A stretch of DNA of 64,000 nt from Adhaeribacter aerolatus (GCF_007991635.1 NZ_BJYS01000001.1:186001-250000), one strand, 5' to 3'. Positions 9,482 through 19,359 are shown, numbered from the stretch's first letter. A program made the numbers and translations. The notes: generated by a model from the letters alone, not told the origin.

Positions 9482-10672
9482 ATGACCGATGCAAGGCCCC
9501 TTACTTTAGCGGAGCAGGAATTTGTAAAAGAACACGAACAGGCCGACCCGACGCAATTACTTCTACAGGGTAACCGGTTCCGGCATTTGCCTTTAAAAGA
9601 ACTGGTGCATTACATTCAGGCCCGCCAGAAGATAAAACAAAAGCTACCCACCTGGTACCAGCATCTAGCTATTGTTTACCCAAAAATATTATCTCTTGAA
9701 CAAAGTTCTTCCGAAACCACAGCCACCTTTAAGGCAAATCTGGTAACTGGCAATATTTTAATTGATTTAACCGGCGGCTTTGGCATCGACAGTTATTTCT
9801 TTGCCCAACGCGTAAAAGAGGTTATATATGTAGAACGGAATCCGGAGCTGGCAACTATTACGGCCTACAACGCACAGGTTTTAGGTGTTAAAAATATTAC
9901 CTTTCATAGCGCCGAGGCAACCGAATTTCTGCGTTTCTACGCCGGAACTGCGGACTGGATTTACCTGGATCCGGCCCGCCGGGACAACCAGAACCAAAAA
10001 GTACACCGCCTGGAAGACTGCGAACCCGATGTGCTCGGATTATTGCCCCTGTTATTTTCTAAAAGCAAAAATATTCTGCTGAAGACTTCGCCGATGCTAG
10101 ACATTAACCAGGCCATCCGGGATTTACAGCAGGTACACAAAATATATGTGGTGGCCGTAGATAACGAATGTAAAGAAGTACTTTATCATATAACAACTAC
10201 AGCCGGAAACAACCCCGAAATTGAAACTCATAATATTTTACCCACTAAAGAAAATCAATATTTTGGCTTCGGCTATGCCGATGAAGAAAACGCTGCCGTA
10301 ACTTACAGCTTGCCCCAAACCTATATTTACGAACCAAACGCAGCCATTCTGAAAGCTGGTGGATTTAAATCAGTAGCCCAAACCTATCAACTGCATAAAT
10401 TACATCGGAACAGCCATTTATATACTTCCGATAATTTAGTTACAGATTTTCCCGGCCGCGTTTTCCGGCTCATGCATATCAGCCGTTACCAGAATAAAGA
10501 ACTCTTAACCCAAATTCCGGAAAAGAAAGCCAATATTACGGTGCGCAATTTCCCCGACACGGTAGCGCAAATCCGGGCAAAAACCGGCTTGAAAGAAGGC
10601 GGCAATATTTATTTATTTGCCACCACCGATATAAACCAGAAGCCGGTAATATTGGTTTGCGAGAAAGTGTAA
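9482..10672 (+). CDS. Class I SAM-dependent methyltransferase with THUMP-like domain
   Basis: A 396-aa protein. The Rossmann methyltransferase centre has motif I LIDLTGGFGIDSYFFA (about 94-109), an acidic strand end VERNPELA (motif II) and DWIYLDPARRD (motif IV; a DPARR-type catalytic or substrate loop). The N-terminal helical part and the C-terminal beta-rich part (about 230-396) match the THUMP-like/ferredoxin-like architecture of the PG_1098 family found across Bacteroidota. An RNA substrate is likely by family resemblance, but the target is not established. It is a single gene with no obvious operon partner. Confidence 0.82.
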   Translation: MTDARPLTLAEQEFVKEHEQADPTQLLLQGNRFRHLPLKELVHYIQARQKIKQKLPTWYQHLAIVYPKILSLEQSSSETTATFKANLVTGNILIDLTGGFGIDSYFFAQRVKEVIYVERNPELATITAYNAQVLGVKNITFHSAEATEFLRFYAGTADWIYLDPARRDNQNQKVHRLEDCEPDVLGLLPLLFSKSKNILLKTSPMLDINQAIRDLQQVHKIYVVAVDNECKEVLYHITTTAGNNPEIETHNILPTKENQYFGFGYADEENAAVTYSLPQTYIYEPNAAILKAGGFKSVAQTYQLHKLHRNSHLYTSDNLVTDFPGRVFRLMHISRYQNKELLTQIPEKKANITVRNFPDTVAQIRAKTGLKEGGNIYLFATTDINQKPVILVCEKV

Positions 10673-10922
10673 ACAGCTAACCATAACCATTGAGTTTATA
10701 GTTAACTTGATACAGTATTATGAGAACTAGGAATAGAATATAAATCAGAGCTGGCTTATTCTGTGGCTGTGCTGCAGCCTAAAACCAGAATTGCGTTAAT
10801 AAAAGCCTTTCTTTCTGCCTGTGAAGGCGCAGGCCGAGGTGAAAGCCGCACTCTATGACAGGTACTAGTTTGATTATACGATGATTCACAGTTAACTGAT
10901 ATTTGTTACCTGTTTACTGTAA

Positions 10923-11525
10923 TCACTTCGCCCGGCTGGTCCATTTATTACCTTTCAGGCGAAAGCGCCACGGCAACAAAGCATCGGCACCGGCATAAGC
11001 AACGCCTACCCGCGGGCTGGCAATTAGCTGGTTGTCCAAAATAACCGTTTGGCGGTCTTCCAGCCAGATTAAGTCGTCAGTCAGGTTGGTGCCATAGTGT
11101 TTAGTCGTAATTCCCAAAGCCTGGGTAAGCAAACCAGGTCCGGCGGTGAGTTTGTGATTGGGTTGGGTAAGATTGCGGCGGAGCAGCATTTCCAGAATAC
11201 CTTCGGTGGGTTCAATGGCCCGGATTAAAACGGCATCGGCCCTTTCGGCTACATTGGTAATAATATTAAAGAGGGTATAAATGCCATATATCAGATAGGT
11301 ATAAGCTACGCCGCCCCGGTGGTACATAATCTCGGTGCGTGCCGTGCGCTTACCCGAATGCGAATGACAAGCCAAATCATTTTCGCCGGCGTAGGCTTCC
11401 GTTTCCACAATCATCCCGCCCGTTAAAACACCATCAATCTGGGTAAATAAATATTTACCGACGAGTTGTCTGGCAATTTGTACTACATCGGGGCGGGTAT
11501 AAAATTCAAGCGGCAACTTCGACAT
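10923..11525 (-). CDS. DNA-3-methyladenine glycosylase (AAG/MPG family)
   Basis: It excises alkylated purines in base-excision repair. The start Met chosen (MSKLPLEFYTR) matches the usual family N-terminus; an in-frame Met seven codons upstream is less likely. Family motifs are plain: VARQLVGKYL-like (IARQLVGKYLF), the catalytic-region MIVETEAYAGENDLACHS, the AYTYLIYGIY block and the ending LLPWRFRLKG. The length of 200 aa fits bacterial MPG. It is isolated, with about 300 bp on its upstream side. Confidence 0.93.
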   Translation of the reverse strand: MSKLPLEFYTRPDVVQIARQLVGKYLFTQIDGVLTGGMIVETEAYAGENDLACHSHSGKRTARTEIMYHRGGVAYTYLIYGIYTLFNIITNVAERADAVLIRAIEPTEGILEMLLRRNLTQPNHKLTAGPGLLTQALGITTKHYGTNLTDDLIWLEDRQTVILDNQLIASPRVGVAYAGADALLPWRFRLKGNKWTSRAK

Positions 11526-11699
11526 GATAATGAAACAGCGTGGCAAACCAGAAAGTTATCCGGACCAGTGCAATTTATTATTTAGGCAGGTAATTATTCC
11601 TTTCACCAAAAGCTAAGTTCAGAAATATTACAACCCAAAAGAAACTGAAAACCAGCTGGTTATAAGACGAAGCTGTTTAGCATATTACAAATGGATGAG

Positions 11700-11748
11700 G
11701 CCGCTGCCCTTGCTGCGTATTTGCACCAGCAAGTGGTCGGGCAGCGGC
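11700..11748. repeat. Compound inverted repeat (possible terminator)
   Basis: A 10-bp GC-rich perfect inverted repeat (11700-11709 and 11739-11748) encloses a second 7-bp one (11709-11715 and 11727-11733), giving a long branched hairpin. It lies downstream of the minus-strand sugar-dehydrogenase gene. There is no good U-tract on the minus strand, so a factor-independent terminator is only possible; it may instead be a dispersed repeat. Confidence 0.55.
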
Positions 11749-11832
11749 TTTAGGATTGGCGGTGATAATTCCACCAATGGCGATAGAAAGTGCTCGCAAC
11801 ATAAATACTAAACAGCTTCTACGAAATAGCTA

Positions 11833-14800
11833 CTATTTATTAGAAAAATATATCCAATCGAGGTTAAATAAATTTTGCTGCCTGTTCTCGGGGTTGGTAA
11901 ATACAAAACAGATTGCCTGCGGGCCTTTTTCCGAACCGGTAAGCGGCGCGGTTATTTCCTGCCAGTTGGTATTTTTGCCCGCGGGTATGGCTAATGTACT
12001 TATCAGTTTACCATCCGGCTGGCCCAATCGCACTTCAATCTGGCCGCCGGCACCGCTGGCTAGTACCCGGTATTTCAGACTTTTCACCCCAGCTAAATCC
12101 AGTTCTTTAAACTTTACAAAACTGTTGTGGCGAATATTGGTGGCATAGGTTAAGAATTGCGTGGTGTTGGTGCCCAGCCTTACGTTGCCTTCGTCATAAT
12201 CTTCTACCTGCACCAGCGGATTGCGTAACGTTAAATAACTACGTGCCTGCAAGGGTTCGATGCCGTTGGCGCCGTTATCGGTGTAGCTGGCTAATAACAG
12301 ATAGGAGCCTTCGTTGCCTTTACCAACGTGTTCTTTTAAGGCCAGGGCACCTTGTAACGGCAGCGTAGTAGTAGTTTCCTTTAACGATAAAATATATCTT
12401 ACTATCTCCTTCGCATCCGCCACAGGTAAATCGGGGTGCGCCGACATGGTGCGCTGGCCCCAATTGCCGCTGCCGCCTTTTATTATTTTCTGTACCAGCT
12501 GCTCGGTAACGCCGGCTTTACCTGCATAACGAGTTGCTACGGCCGTATAGCTGGGCCCTACTGAGGCTTTATCCAGCGCATGGCAGGCTTTACAGTCGAG
12601 GCTGGTAAGTAAATATTGCCCTTTCAGGAATTGCAAACTAGCAGGTTGCGAACTGGTAAGGGCCACGGCAATATCTTTACCCCGGGGCAAATAATTAAAA
12701 GAGGCTTGCACCCGCTTCGGATCAATATTTTTATCTTCCACATCGCTGACCTTTATTTTATAATCGAGTTTGGTATTATCCCAGTAAAAACTCCGGTTGG
12801 CTTCTGTCTGAATCTGAATTTCGGGAGGCGCGTTGCCGGCTTTTAATTGTACCGTGGCCGTGCTGCTTTCGCCGTGGTTATCTTTCACAGTTAAGGTTAC
12901 GGGGTAAACGCCGGGCTTTTCGAGGGTATAATTTAGTTTCTCGCCCGCAATTTCTTTTCCATCCAGGCGCCAGCTAAACTGTAACTGGTCGTTGGGGTCG
13001 TAATCTTTGGAGCCGTTGGCCGATAAATTCACATTAAAAGGAACGGCATCGTTTAACCTATCTACCTGAATATTAGCCACCGGCCGGCGGTTGCCTTCGG
13101 CGTATTCTACCCGGATTAAACGCGCATCGCTGTTCTTGGCAAACCAGTTGCTGCCGTATTCCAGGATATATAGGCCCCCATCCGGCGCAAACTGCATATC
13201 GGTGGGCGCTACAAACGTCAGGTGCTCCAGGAAAGGCTCCATGCGCAGGTAGTCTTTATTTTCGTCGAGGGTTACGGCCATAAACCAGCGCCGGACCCAA
13301 TCGTAAATAAACAACTTGCCGTGGTAATATTCGGACAGTTTGTATTTGGCATCCGGGAATAAATCGGTGTAATAAACCGGGCCAGCCATAGCGGTCTGGC
13401 CGCCCTTGCCCACCAACGGAAACTTTTTAGAAGCGCCATCACCGTACCAAATCATAGCAGGTTGGGCCGGTGGCAACTCCTTTAAACCCGTATTATTCGG
13501 TGAATTATTGATGGGTTTCTGCGGGTCGAATGTTATCGGCCGGATTTTTTTGGTAGCGTAGTCGTAGTACGGAAACACCTCGTTCTGCCCCAGAAAATAA
13601 GGCCAACCAAAAAAGCCGGGTTTGCGCGCCTGGTTTATTTCATCAAAACTTAAAGTTCCTTCGGAGGCGGGCACTTTGGTATCGGGCCCGATATCGCCCC
13701 AATATAAAAAGCCATTTTTCTTATCGATGGAGATGCGGTAAGGGTTGCGGTGGCCCATGGTGTAAATCTCGGGGCGGGCTTTGGGCGTACCTACCGGGAA
13801 TAAATTACCGGCCGGAATAGAATACGTGCCATCGGGTTCTGGCTTAATCCGCAATATTTTACCCCGTAAATCATTGGTGTTAGCAGCGGTTGCCTGGTCA
13901 TCGGCCAATTGCCGGCCGGGGCGTTCGTCGATGGGAATATAGCCTTCGGTTTCTTCGGCGTTGGTGTTATCGCCGGTAGCCAGGTAAAGCAAACCATCAG
14001 GACCAAAAGCCAAGTAACCAGCCGAGTGGCAGCAATATTGCCGTTGCATCGGAATTTCGAGCAATATTTTTTCGGAGCTTAAAATTAAATTATTTCCGCG
14101 CAGCTCCATACGCGATAACCGGTTAATGGCTTTTGAACCCGCCACGGCGTAGTAAAAATATACCCAGTTATTTTGCGAAAAATTCGGGTCGAGGGCCACG
14201 CCCAGCAAACCATCTTCGATGCCACTGAATACATCAAAGTTCGCAATAGTTTTGGTTTCTTTGATGGCGGCATCGTACAGCTTTACCGAACCTTTCCGTT
14301 CCACAAATAACACGTTGTAATTAGGCAGAATGGCCATTTGCATCGGTTCGTCCATGCCCTGGCTTAATACAGTGTAAGTATAGCGGCTGGCATCGGGTAC
14401 CGGTAAAGTAGTGGCTTTACTATAATCCGGCAGCTTATTTAACGTATAACTAATGGCTTTCTGCAATTGGGTTGCGGTAAAAGCTTGGGGTAATAATTGC
14501 AGATTGCCGTTATCCTGCCGCAATTCCTGACCGGCTTCCAGGTTATTCCAGGTGGCCAGCCACGGCCAGCCGCTTTGGGCAAGGGTCGTATCTTTTAGAG
14601 CCACTACGCCGCCGCCGGCTTCCAGGTAGCGTTTTAGAGAAGTTATTCCTTTATGATTAAGTCCGTTAATAGCCGAGAAAGGAATAACCAGGGTGCTGTA
14701 TTGCGCTAAAGAATCATCCTGCAAAGAATTGGCTTCATTTGCTTTGGTAAGCTGCCACCGGGCTTTAGCGGCCAGTTCGGATAATTGGCTTTCCAAGCCT

Positions 14801-14931
14801 GGATTAGCTGGAATGTTATACAACATAACCCGGTTGTTCGGTTTTCCCGCATTCCCCGTACGCAAAGTGCTCTTAGAGGTACAGGTGGTCAAAAACGCAA
14901 TTAGCAGGAGTAATAAAGAGCTTAATCTCAT
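11833..14931 (-). CDS. Multidomain secreted sugar dehydrogenase: GSDH-type propeller, PKD, cytochrome c and CBM6-like domains
   Basis: A 1032-aa lipoprotein (lipobox LTTC near residue 17). In order it has a short ThuA-like remnant (about 30-135); a glucose/sorbosone dehydrogenase-type six-blade propeller (about 170-600, with LLGVALDPNFSQNNWVYFYY and GHRNPYRIS); a PKD domain (about 615-705, ending VYPVTLTVKDNHGESS); a cytochrome c domain with a CKACH heme site and a later Met ligand region (about 770-860); and a C-terminal CBM6-like beta domain (about 890-1032). It probably oxidises a sugar or sugar-containing polymer in the periplasm or on the surface and passes electrons to its own heme. It is the last gene of the minus-strand sugar locus. 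Confidence 0.83.
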   Translation of the reverse strand: MRLSSLLLLLIAFLTTCTSKSTLRTGNAGKPNNRVMLYNIPANPGLESQLSELAAKARWQLTKANEANSLQDDSLAQYSTLVIPFSAINGLNHKGITSLKRYLEAGGGVVALKDTTLAQSGWPWLATWNNLEAGQELRQDNGNLQLLPQAFTATQLQKAISYTLNKLPDYSKATTLPVPDASRYTYTVLSQGMDEPMQMAILPNYNVLFVERKGSVKLYDAAIKETKTIANFDVFSGIEDGLLGVALDPNFSQNNWVYFYYAVAGSKAINRLSRMELRGNNLILSSEKILLEIPMQRQYCCHSAGYLAFGPDGLLYLATGDNTNAEETEGYIPIDERPGRQLADDQATAANTNDLRGKILRIKPEPDGTYSIPAGNLFPVGTPKARPEIYTMGHRNPYRISIDKKNGFLYWGDIGPDTKVPASEGTLSFDEINQARKPGFFGWPYFLGQNEVFPYYDYATKKIRPITFDPQKPINNSPNNTGLKELPPAQPAMIWYGDGASKKFPLVGKGGQTAMAGPVYYTDLFPDAKYKLSEYYHGKLFIYDWVRRWFMAVTLDENKDYLRMEPFLEHLTFVAPTDMQFAPDGGLYILEYGSNWFAKNSDARLIRVEYAEGNRRPVANIQVDRLNDAVPFNVNLSANGSKDYDPNDQLQFSWRLDGKEIAGEKLNYTLEKPGVYPVTLTVKDNHGESSTATVQLKAGNAPPEIQIQTEANRSFYWDNTKLDYKIKVSDVEDKNIDPKRVQASFNYLPRGKDIAVALTSSQPASLQFLKGQYLLTSLDCKACHALDKASVGPSYTAVATRYAGKAGVTEQLVQKIIKGGSGNWGQRTMSAHPDLPVADAKEIVRYILSLKETTTTLPLQGALALKEHVGKGNEGSYLLLASYTDNGANGIEPLQARSYLTLRNPLVQVEDYDEGNVRLGTNTTQFLTYATNIRHNSFVKFKELDLAGVKSLKYRVLASGAGGQIEVRLGQPDGKLISTLAIPAGKNTNWQEITAPLTGSEKGPQAICFVFTNPENRQQNLFNLDWIYFSNK

Positions 14932-14979
14932 TTTACAAAATAAACAAAAAAGCCGGCATGTATCCGATACTTATTCCTT

Positions 14980-17151
14980 TTAGGATTTAGGGGTATTCGT
15001 ACTACTTTTTAGGGGTAGCGGGTCTTTCAACATTAACTGAATGGCCGGCAGGGCCTCCTGCTTAATATCCGAATTTTTGGTTATTTCCCAAAGGCTTTTC
15101 TGCTGGTCTTTCATGGCCAGGGTACTGACAATCCAGCTTTGCGTCCAGCCGGTTAAGGTGCCCCAGGCGCCCCAACCCGCATCGGCGTTAGAGGCCCAAT
15201 ACTCCCAGCGCTTATAATCAAAAGCCCGGAACCAGGCGCCATCTAAATCCGGGTGGGTTTTACTCTGTACCTGTATGCGCACCAGGAAATCGGCAATTTT
15301 AGCAACGGCATCCCGGTATTTTTTATCGTTGGTAGCGGCAGCGGCTTCGTTTAAGGCAAAAAAAGCAAAATTGGTGGTATAAAGCATATCGGCTACTTCG
15401 TCGCCGTTTTTAGCAATCAGTGGCGCTTCGTGCTTGCCGTAATCTGCGTTAGACTTGGTAGCCCCGTACTGACCAGCTCCGGCCGCTCCCAATTCTTCGC
15501 GAATAGCGCCCGAAGCATCTAAATTCTGCAATAACCGATCGGCCACGGTGGCCAGCCATTGCCGGTGCTGCGGCGTATCTTCTACCCGTACCAGCCAGGC
15601 CAGCGGTAATATCATCCGCGCCCGCTCCTGCTGAATGCCGTTGGTCCATTTCCAGTCCGGGTATATTTCCATGGTAATAGCAATGGCTTTTTTGGCCTGG
15701 TCGAGCAAAGGTTTGTAGCCGGTTTTATCGTATAACCACAGGTAGCAAGCCCACATCCACGCTTCGAAATGCGGGTGCGGATTAATAATCTGGCCTTCCT
15801 GCAAAGCTTTTAAGCCTTGTTTAACTATTTTATCGTCTTCGAGCCGTGGGCCCCGGAAACCGGTTTTACCTGTGGTCCGGAAATTAGCCAGAATGGCTTC
15901 GGCAATGTAACGGTTCCAGCGGTTATCCTGCAAACCGGCGGCGGCGCCCATCGCACCTAATATGACGCGGGCGTTGTCGTCGCCGTAATACACGTGCGGG
16001 TGCGTGGTGCTCCAACCAACCAGGCCGTAAGCCACACTGCTTTTATCGTTACGGCTGCCCGCACGTAAGTTTGAATGCTTAAAAATATAGTCGAGTAAAT
16101 TAGCAGCTACCTGGTTGTTCTGGCGGGCCGGGTCTTTTACGGTGGTTAAAGCAAAAGCCACTTCGGCGTTGCAGTCGGCCCGCATCCAGTAGCGGTAAAT
16201 CTGCGAGCCATCGGCTTGTATGCGCGACAAATGACCTTCCAACACGCCCAACGAACCATCGCCCACCGGTAAAGACAAATCCAAAGGCGGGCCCGCCACA
16301 TCCAGCCCATCGCCTTGCCGTTGCAGGAACAAGGCTTCCCAGGTTGGATGCACAAAAAACCGGCCGTTATAAAACCAATCAACGCCTTTTTTCATAGCCT
16401 GCTGGGTAGAATTGGCCGGAAGTTGTTCATTTGTTTTAAACATGGGCGCTACCTGCAGCGGCCAGTTTTTAAACTGCCATTGTACCGACGGATCCAGCCA
16501 GGAGAAAATATGTTCCCACACAGGCCGCAAATGATCTACCGGTCCGAAACGGCCGGTTATAGAATTGCTCAGTTTGGTGGTGGCTACCAGGCTGTATTTA
16601 TGTTGAAATAACAGGGGATAGGTTTTTACATCGGCAATGCCGTACTGGGCTACATCGAAACCGGCTACTTTGCCTACCATTAATAAAGCTTGGCTGCTTT
16701 TGGCTTTAATAACCGAGCTGTTATGAATGCCAATTAAATCCAAAGAATCGGCACCTTTCATTTTGCTGGTGGTAATAATGCCGCGCTCCAACTGGGTTTG
16801 CAAAACCGAATCGGCTACCGGTAATTGTTTTGCCACGGCCGGATACTCGATGTATAATCTCAATTTTTTCCGGGCGGCTATTTCCCAAACCTGCTCGGGC
16901 AGGCTCAATTTTTTCGCGGGATACCCGCCGGCTAAAAACAAAATTCCACTTCCTTTTTTGGCGGCCTGCACCGCAGCCAGCGGATCGGCGTAAGTTTTAT
17001 ATGGATAATTATTTGCCTCCAGCATGGCGGCAATATCGTTTTTACCATCGGCACAAATAATAATGCCCGGACTGGATTTGGCCATGCTTAACCAAACCGA
17101 CAAACAGAAAAATACCGTTAAGAGAGAAAATTTGAGATTGCCTGCATTCAT
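14980..17151 (-). CDS. Secreted 723-aa protein, probable alpha/alpha-toroid carbohydrate-active enzyme
   Basis: The N-terminal signal peptide runs over about residues 1-25. The first 230 residues look like a Rossmann or ThuA-type domain. The rest (about 240-700) is helix-rich with repeated W/Y and GxxG features (WMWACYLWLYDKTGYKPLL, WFRAFDYKRWEYWASNAD, GAWGTLTGWTQSWIV), reminiscent of six-hairpin glycosidases and lyases. No catalytic residues could be assigned. It sits between the FAD oxidoreductase and the sugar-dehydrogenase fusion in the same orientation, so a role on the same substrate is likely. I do not recognise a named family. Confidence 0.6.
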   Translation of the reverse strand: MNAGNLKFSLLTVFFCLSVWLSMAKSSPGIIICADGKNDIAAMLEANNYPYKTYADPLAAVQAAKKGSGILFLAGGYPAKKLSLPEQVWEIAARKKLRLYIEYPAVAKQLPVADSVLQTQLERGIITTSKMKGADSLDLIGIHNSSVIKAKSSQALLMVGKVAGFDVAQYGIADVKTYPLLFQHKYSLVATTKLSNSITGRFGPVDHLRPVWEHIFSWLDPSVQWQFKNWPLQVAPMFKTNEQLPANSTQQAMKKGVDWFYNGRFFVHPTWEALFLQRQGDGLDVAGPPLDLSLPVGDGSLGVLEGHLSRIQADGSQIYRYWMRADCNAEVAFALTTVKDPARQNNQVAANLLDYIFKHSNLRAGSRNDKSSVAYGLVGWSTTHPHVYYGDDNARVILGAMGAAAGLQDNRWNRYIAEAILANFRTTGKTGFRGPRLEDDKIVKQGLKALQEGQIINPHPHFEAWMWACYLWLYDKTGYKPLLDQAKKAIAITMEIYPDWKWTNGIQQERARMILPLAWLVRVEDTPQHRQWLATVADRLLQNLDASGAIREELGAAGAGQYGATKSNADYGKHEAPLIAKNGDEVADMLYTTNFAFFALNEAAAATNDKKYRDAVAKIADFLVRIQVQSKTHPDLDGAWFRAFDYKRWEYWASNADAGWGAWGTLTGWTQSWIVSTLAMKDQQKSLWEITKNSDIKQEALPAIQLMLKDPLPLKSSTNTPKS

Positions 17152-17203
17152 GCTAATCCGGAAAATATAATAATGAAATTTTTATAACTATCTTTAGATG
17201 AAT

Positions 17204-17392
17204 ACCTCACCTAAATCCCTCTCCTGAAAAGGAGAGGGACTTTGATTACTTTTCACAACAATTCTATTTGGGTATTCCAAGATTAATGATTGAATAAACC
17301 TTTACCATAAAATAAACCAAAAGACTTGTAATGGCATAACGCTTAGACGGAACTCCCCTTCGCCTTCAGGAGAAGGGGTTGGGGGATGAGGT
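17204..17392. repeat. MITE-like element with imperfect terminal inverted repeats
   Basis: About 40-bp arms (17204-17242 and 17351-17392) are imperfect inverted copies. Both start ACCTCA at the outside, run through a C-rich block and contain an internal CTCCTGAA followed by a G-rich reverse, so each arm is itself a small hairpin. The core of about 108 bp is AT-rich and non-coding. The layout suits a miniature repeat mobilised in trans. A related single C-rich arm is at about 19206-19240. Copy number elsewhere is unknown. Confidence 0.6.
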
Positions 17393-17404
17393 CTTTCAAG
17401 AACA

Positions 17405-19129
17405 TTAATTGACTTTAGGCCAGTGGGTTTCAATGCCCTGCGTCCGAATGAATCCCTGAAACTCTTCCAGTAAAGGCTTTTGCTCCCGCACAGCCCGCGG
17501 AATTACTTTTTTATTCAAAGCATAACTCACGAGTAAGCCCACCGATTCGCCGATGCTCCACTCTACCGGGTGCAGCCGGTAACAGCCGTTGGTAATATGG
17601 GTGGTACCAATATTTTTGTTCGCCGGCAGCAGATTTTCCATGCGTTTAGGAATAAGCGCACCCAGCGGAATCTGGAAGGGCAAAGAACCGAAATCGATGT
17701 AGTTATCGCCGCCGCTGCTGGGGTGCAGATCGATGTGGTAATAACCCACACCCACGCTGTCGTAGAAATCCGGTGCGGTATTACCCGTTTTTTTACCGGT
17801 GATTAATGCCCGGTTCTCAGCGCCAACGTGTTCTTCTTTCACGGTAAACAAAGCTTTAATGCGGCGCGACTCCCTCACATACGGGTATTTGGCCAAACCA
17901 TCGGCCGTTCCCATCAGGTCGGGGCGCAGACGCAGCCCAGCCCAACCCAAACCACCATTCGGCCGTGGTGCTTCGGTCTGCAGCCAATACAACAAGGATA
18001 AACTCAGTTGCTTGGCGCGGTCTACGTGCTTTTTAAATTCTTTATCGCCTCCTGTCAGGTTACCCAAAAAATAATCGTTCTGGGGCCAGTTAACAATGGT
18101 AATATCGCCGGGGTAAAAACCGGGAGCGAAGTTTTCTTTGTTTATGATGCGGCGGTAGTTCCATAGGTTGAGCATATCGCCGGTTTTTTGGCCCAGCGGG
18201 TGAAAGCCGAGGTTTTTCGGTTTAAGGGTCCGGGGGTCAGAATAATCCAGATCCAATAATTTACCGGCCCAGGGGGTTTTCATTTTGGGCGTAAAATTCC
18301 GCCAGAAATTATAGTCTTTGGGTTTATCAATAACGTGGTTGGCGCCGGGCACATAATCCATGGCGAAGCAAACGGTAAAAGCCTGGTGGTTATTGGGGTC
18401 GGCCTTTTCCGGGGCGTGCAATTCACCGGTTTCCTGCCGCGATTCGAAACCCGTTACAAACTCAGTGTTGGTTAAAGGCAATAAATCGCCTAGTTCGGTG
18501 GCGTCTACAAAGTAAGGCGCGGTGAGTACGGCTGCCTGGCCGGTGCGCTGGCAAACTGCTTTTAAGGCGCGTACCTTATCGCCGGTTACATCGGCACTTA
18601 CCACTTTGTGCTCCAGCAGCAAGGTTAATTTTTTTGCGCTGATATACGGGGCCAGCATATTCTGCAAGACCGCCAGGGCCACGTGGGGTTCGTGGCATAA
18701 TTTAGAAACAGTGCCATCGCCAGGATTTAAATATTGCCGGTTTCTGGCCGCTTCGGTTAAAGGGTAATTCCGGATATAATATTCGCGCACGCCCGTCCGG
18801 AAATCGCGGTAAAGTTTGGTCGCGCCGTGGGTTTCTATCCACATGTGTTCGTCGGGTGGTACGCCTTGCTGGGCTATTTGTCCGCCAATCCAGTCGGTTT
18901 CTTCGGTCAGGACTACAGTCAGGTTATTGCGCAAAGCACCTAAAGCGGCCGCACAGCCGCCCAGGCCACCACCGGCTACGACTACATCGGCGGCATATTC
19001 CTGCCCTGGCTTTTTTTCCCGGGCAAAACTATTGCCTGCCTGTGCAGTACCGGGCAAACTAAATAAACCCGCCGAGGCTACTGCGCCACTGCTTGCCGAT
19101 AATAATTGAATAAAATTTCTACGCTTCAT
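17405..19129 (-). CDS. FAD-dependent oxidoreductase with twin-arginine-like signal
   Basis: A 574-aa protein. The N-terminus MKRRNFIQLL followed by a hydrophobic stretch resembles a Tat signal, consistent with export of a folded flavoprotein. The FAD-binding Rossmann motif VVVAGGGLGGCAAALGA is at about 49-66, and a second conserved flavin segment (YFVDATELGDLLPL) is at about 207-220. This is the FAD_oxidored (PF12831-like) type found in Bacteroidota and Planctomycetes sugar loci. Its substrate is not established; redox chemistry on a sugar or uronate is an inference from position. It lies in the same orientation downstream of susD, separated by a terminator-like hairpin. Confidence 0.83.
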   Translation of the reverse strand: MKRRNFIQLLSASSGAVASAGLFSLPGTAQAGNSFAREKKPGQEYAADVVVAGGGLGGCAAALGALRNNLTVVLTEETDWIGGQIAQQGVPPDEHMWIETHGATKLYRDFRTGVREYYIRNYPLTEAARNRQYLNPGDGTVSKLCHEPHVALAVLQNMLAPYISAKKLTLLLEHKVVSADVTGDKVRALKAVCQRTGQAAVLTAPYFVDATELGDLLPLTNTEFVTGFESRQETGELHAPEKADPNNHQAFTVCFAMDYVPGANHVIDKPKDYNFWRNFTPKMKTPWAGKLLDLDYSDPRTLKPKNLGFHPLGQKTGDMLNLWNYRRIINKENFAPGFYPGDITIVNWPQNDYFLGNLTGGDKEFKKHVDRAKQLSLSLLYWLQTEAPRPNGGLGWAGLRLRPDLMGTADGLAKYPYVRESRRIKALFTVKEEHVGAENRALITGKKTGNTAPDFYDSVGVGYYHIDLHPSSGGDNYIDFGSLPFQIPLGALIPKRMENLLPANKNIGTTHITNGCYRLHPVEWSIGESVGLLVSYALNKKVIPRAVREQKPLLEEFQGFIRTQGIETHWPKVN

Positions 19130-19297
19130 TACAGAATAATATGGTAAGCTACTGTTGGTTAATGTTTAATATTAAATCTCTTTTCTGTTGATGAAACCTC
19201 TACTGAAATATTTATCCTCCCCCTACCCCCTCCAAAGGGGTCTTGTTCGTGGTTATCAAATCGAATCAAGTTTTCAGAATAAGCAGAAAAGAATAAT

Positions 19298-19340
19298 ACC
19301 TACCTGTGGGCTTGGCTCAGGAGCGGCGGCACAGGTAGGT
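19298..19340 (-). terminator. Hairpin terminator downstream of susD
   Basis: A perfect 11-bp inverted repeat (19298-19308 and 19330-19340) lies 20 bp past the susD stop codon. On the minus strand it is followed by TATTATTC, a moderately U-rich tail. It would end or attenuate the susCD transcript before the FAD oxidoreductase gene. The 19206-19240 stretch beyond it is a C-rich dispersed-repeat arm. Confidence 0.65.
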
Positions 19341-19359
19341 TATTTATAATTGCGGCGGC

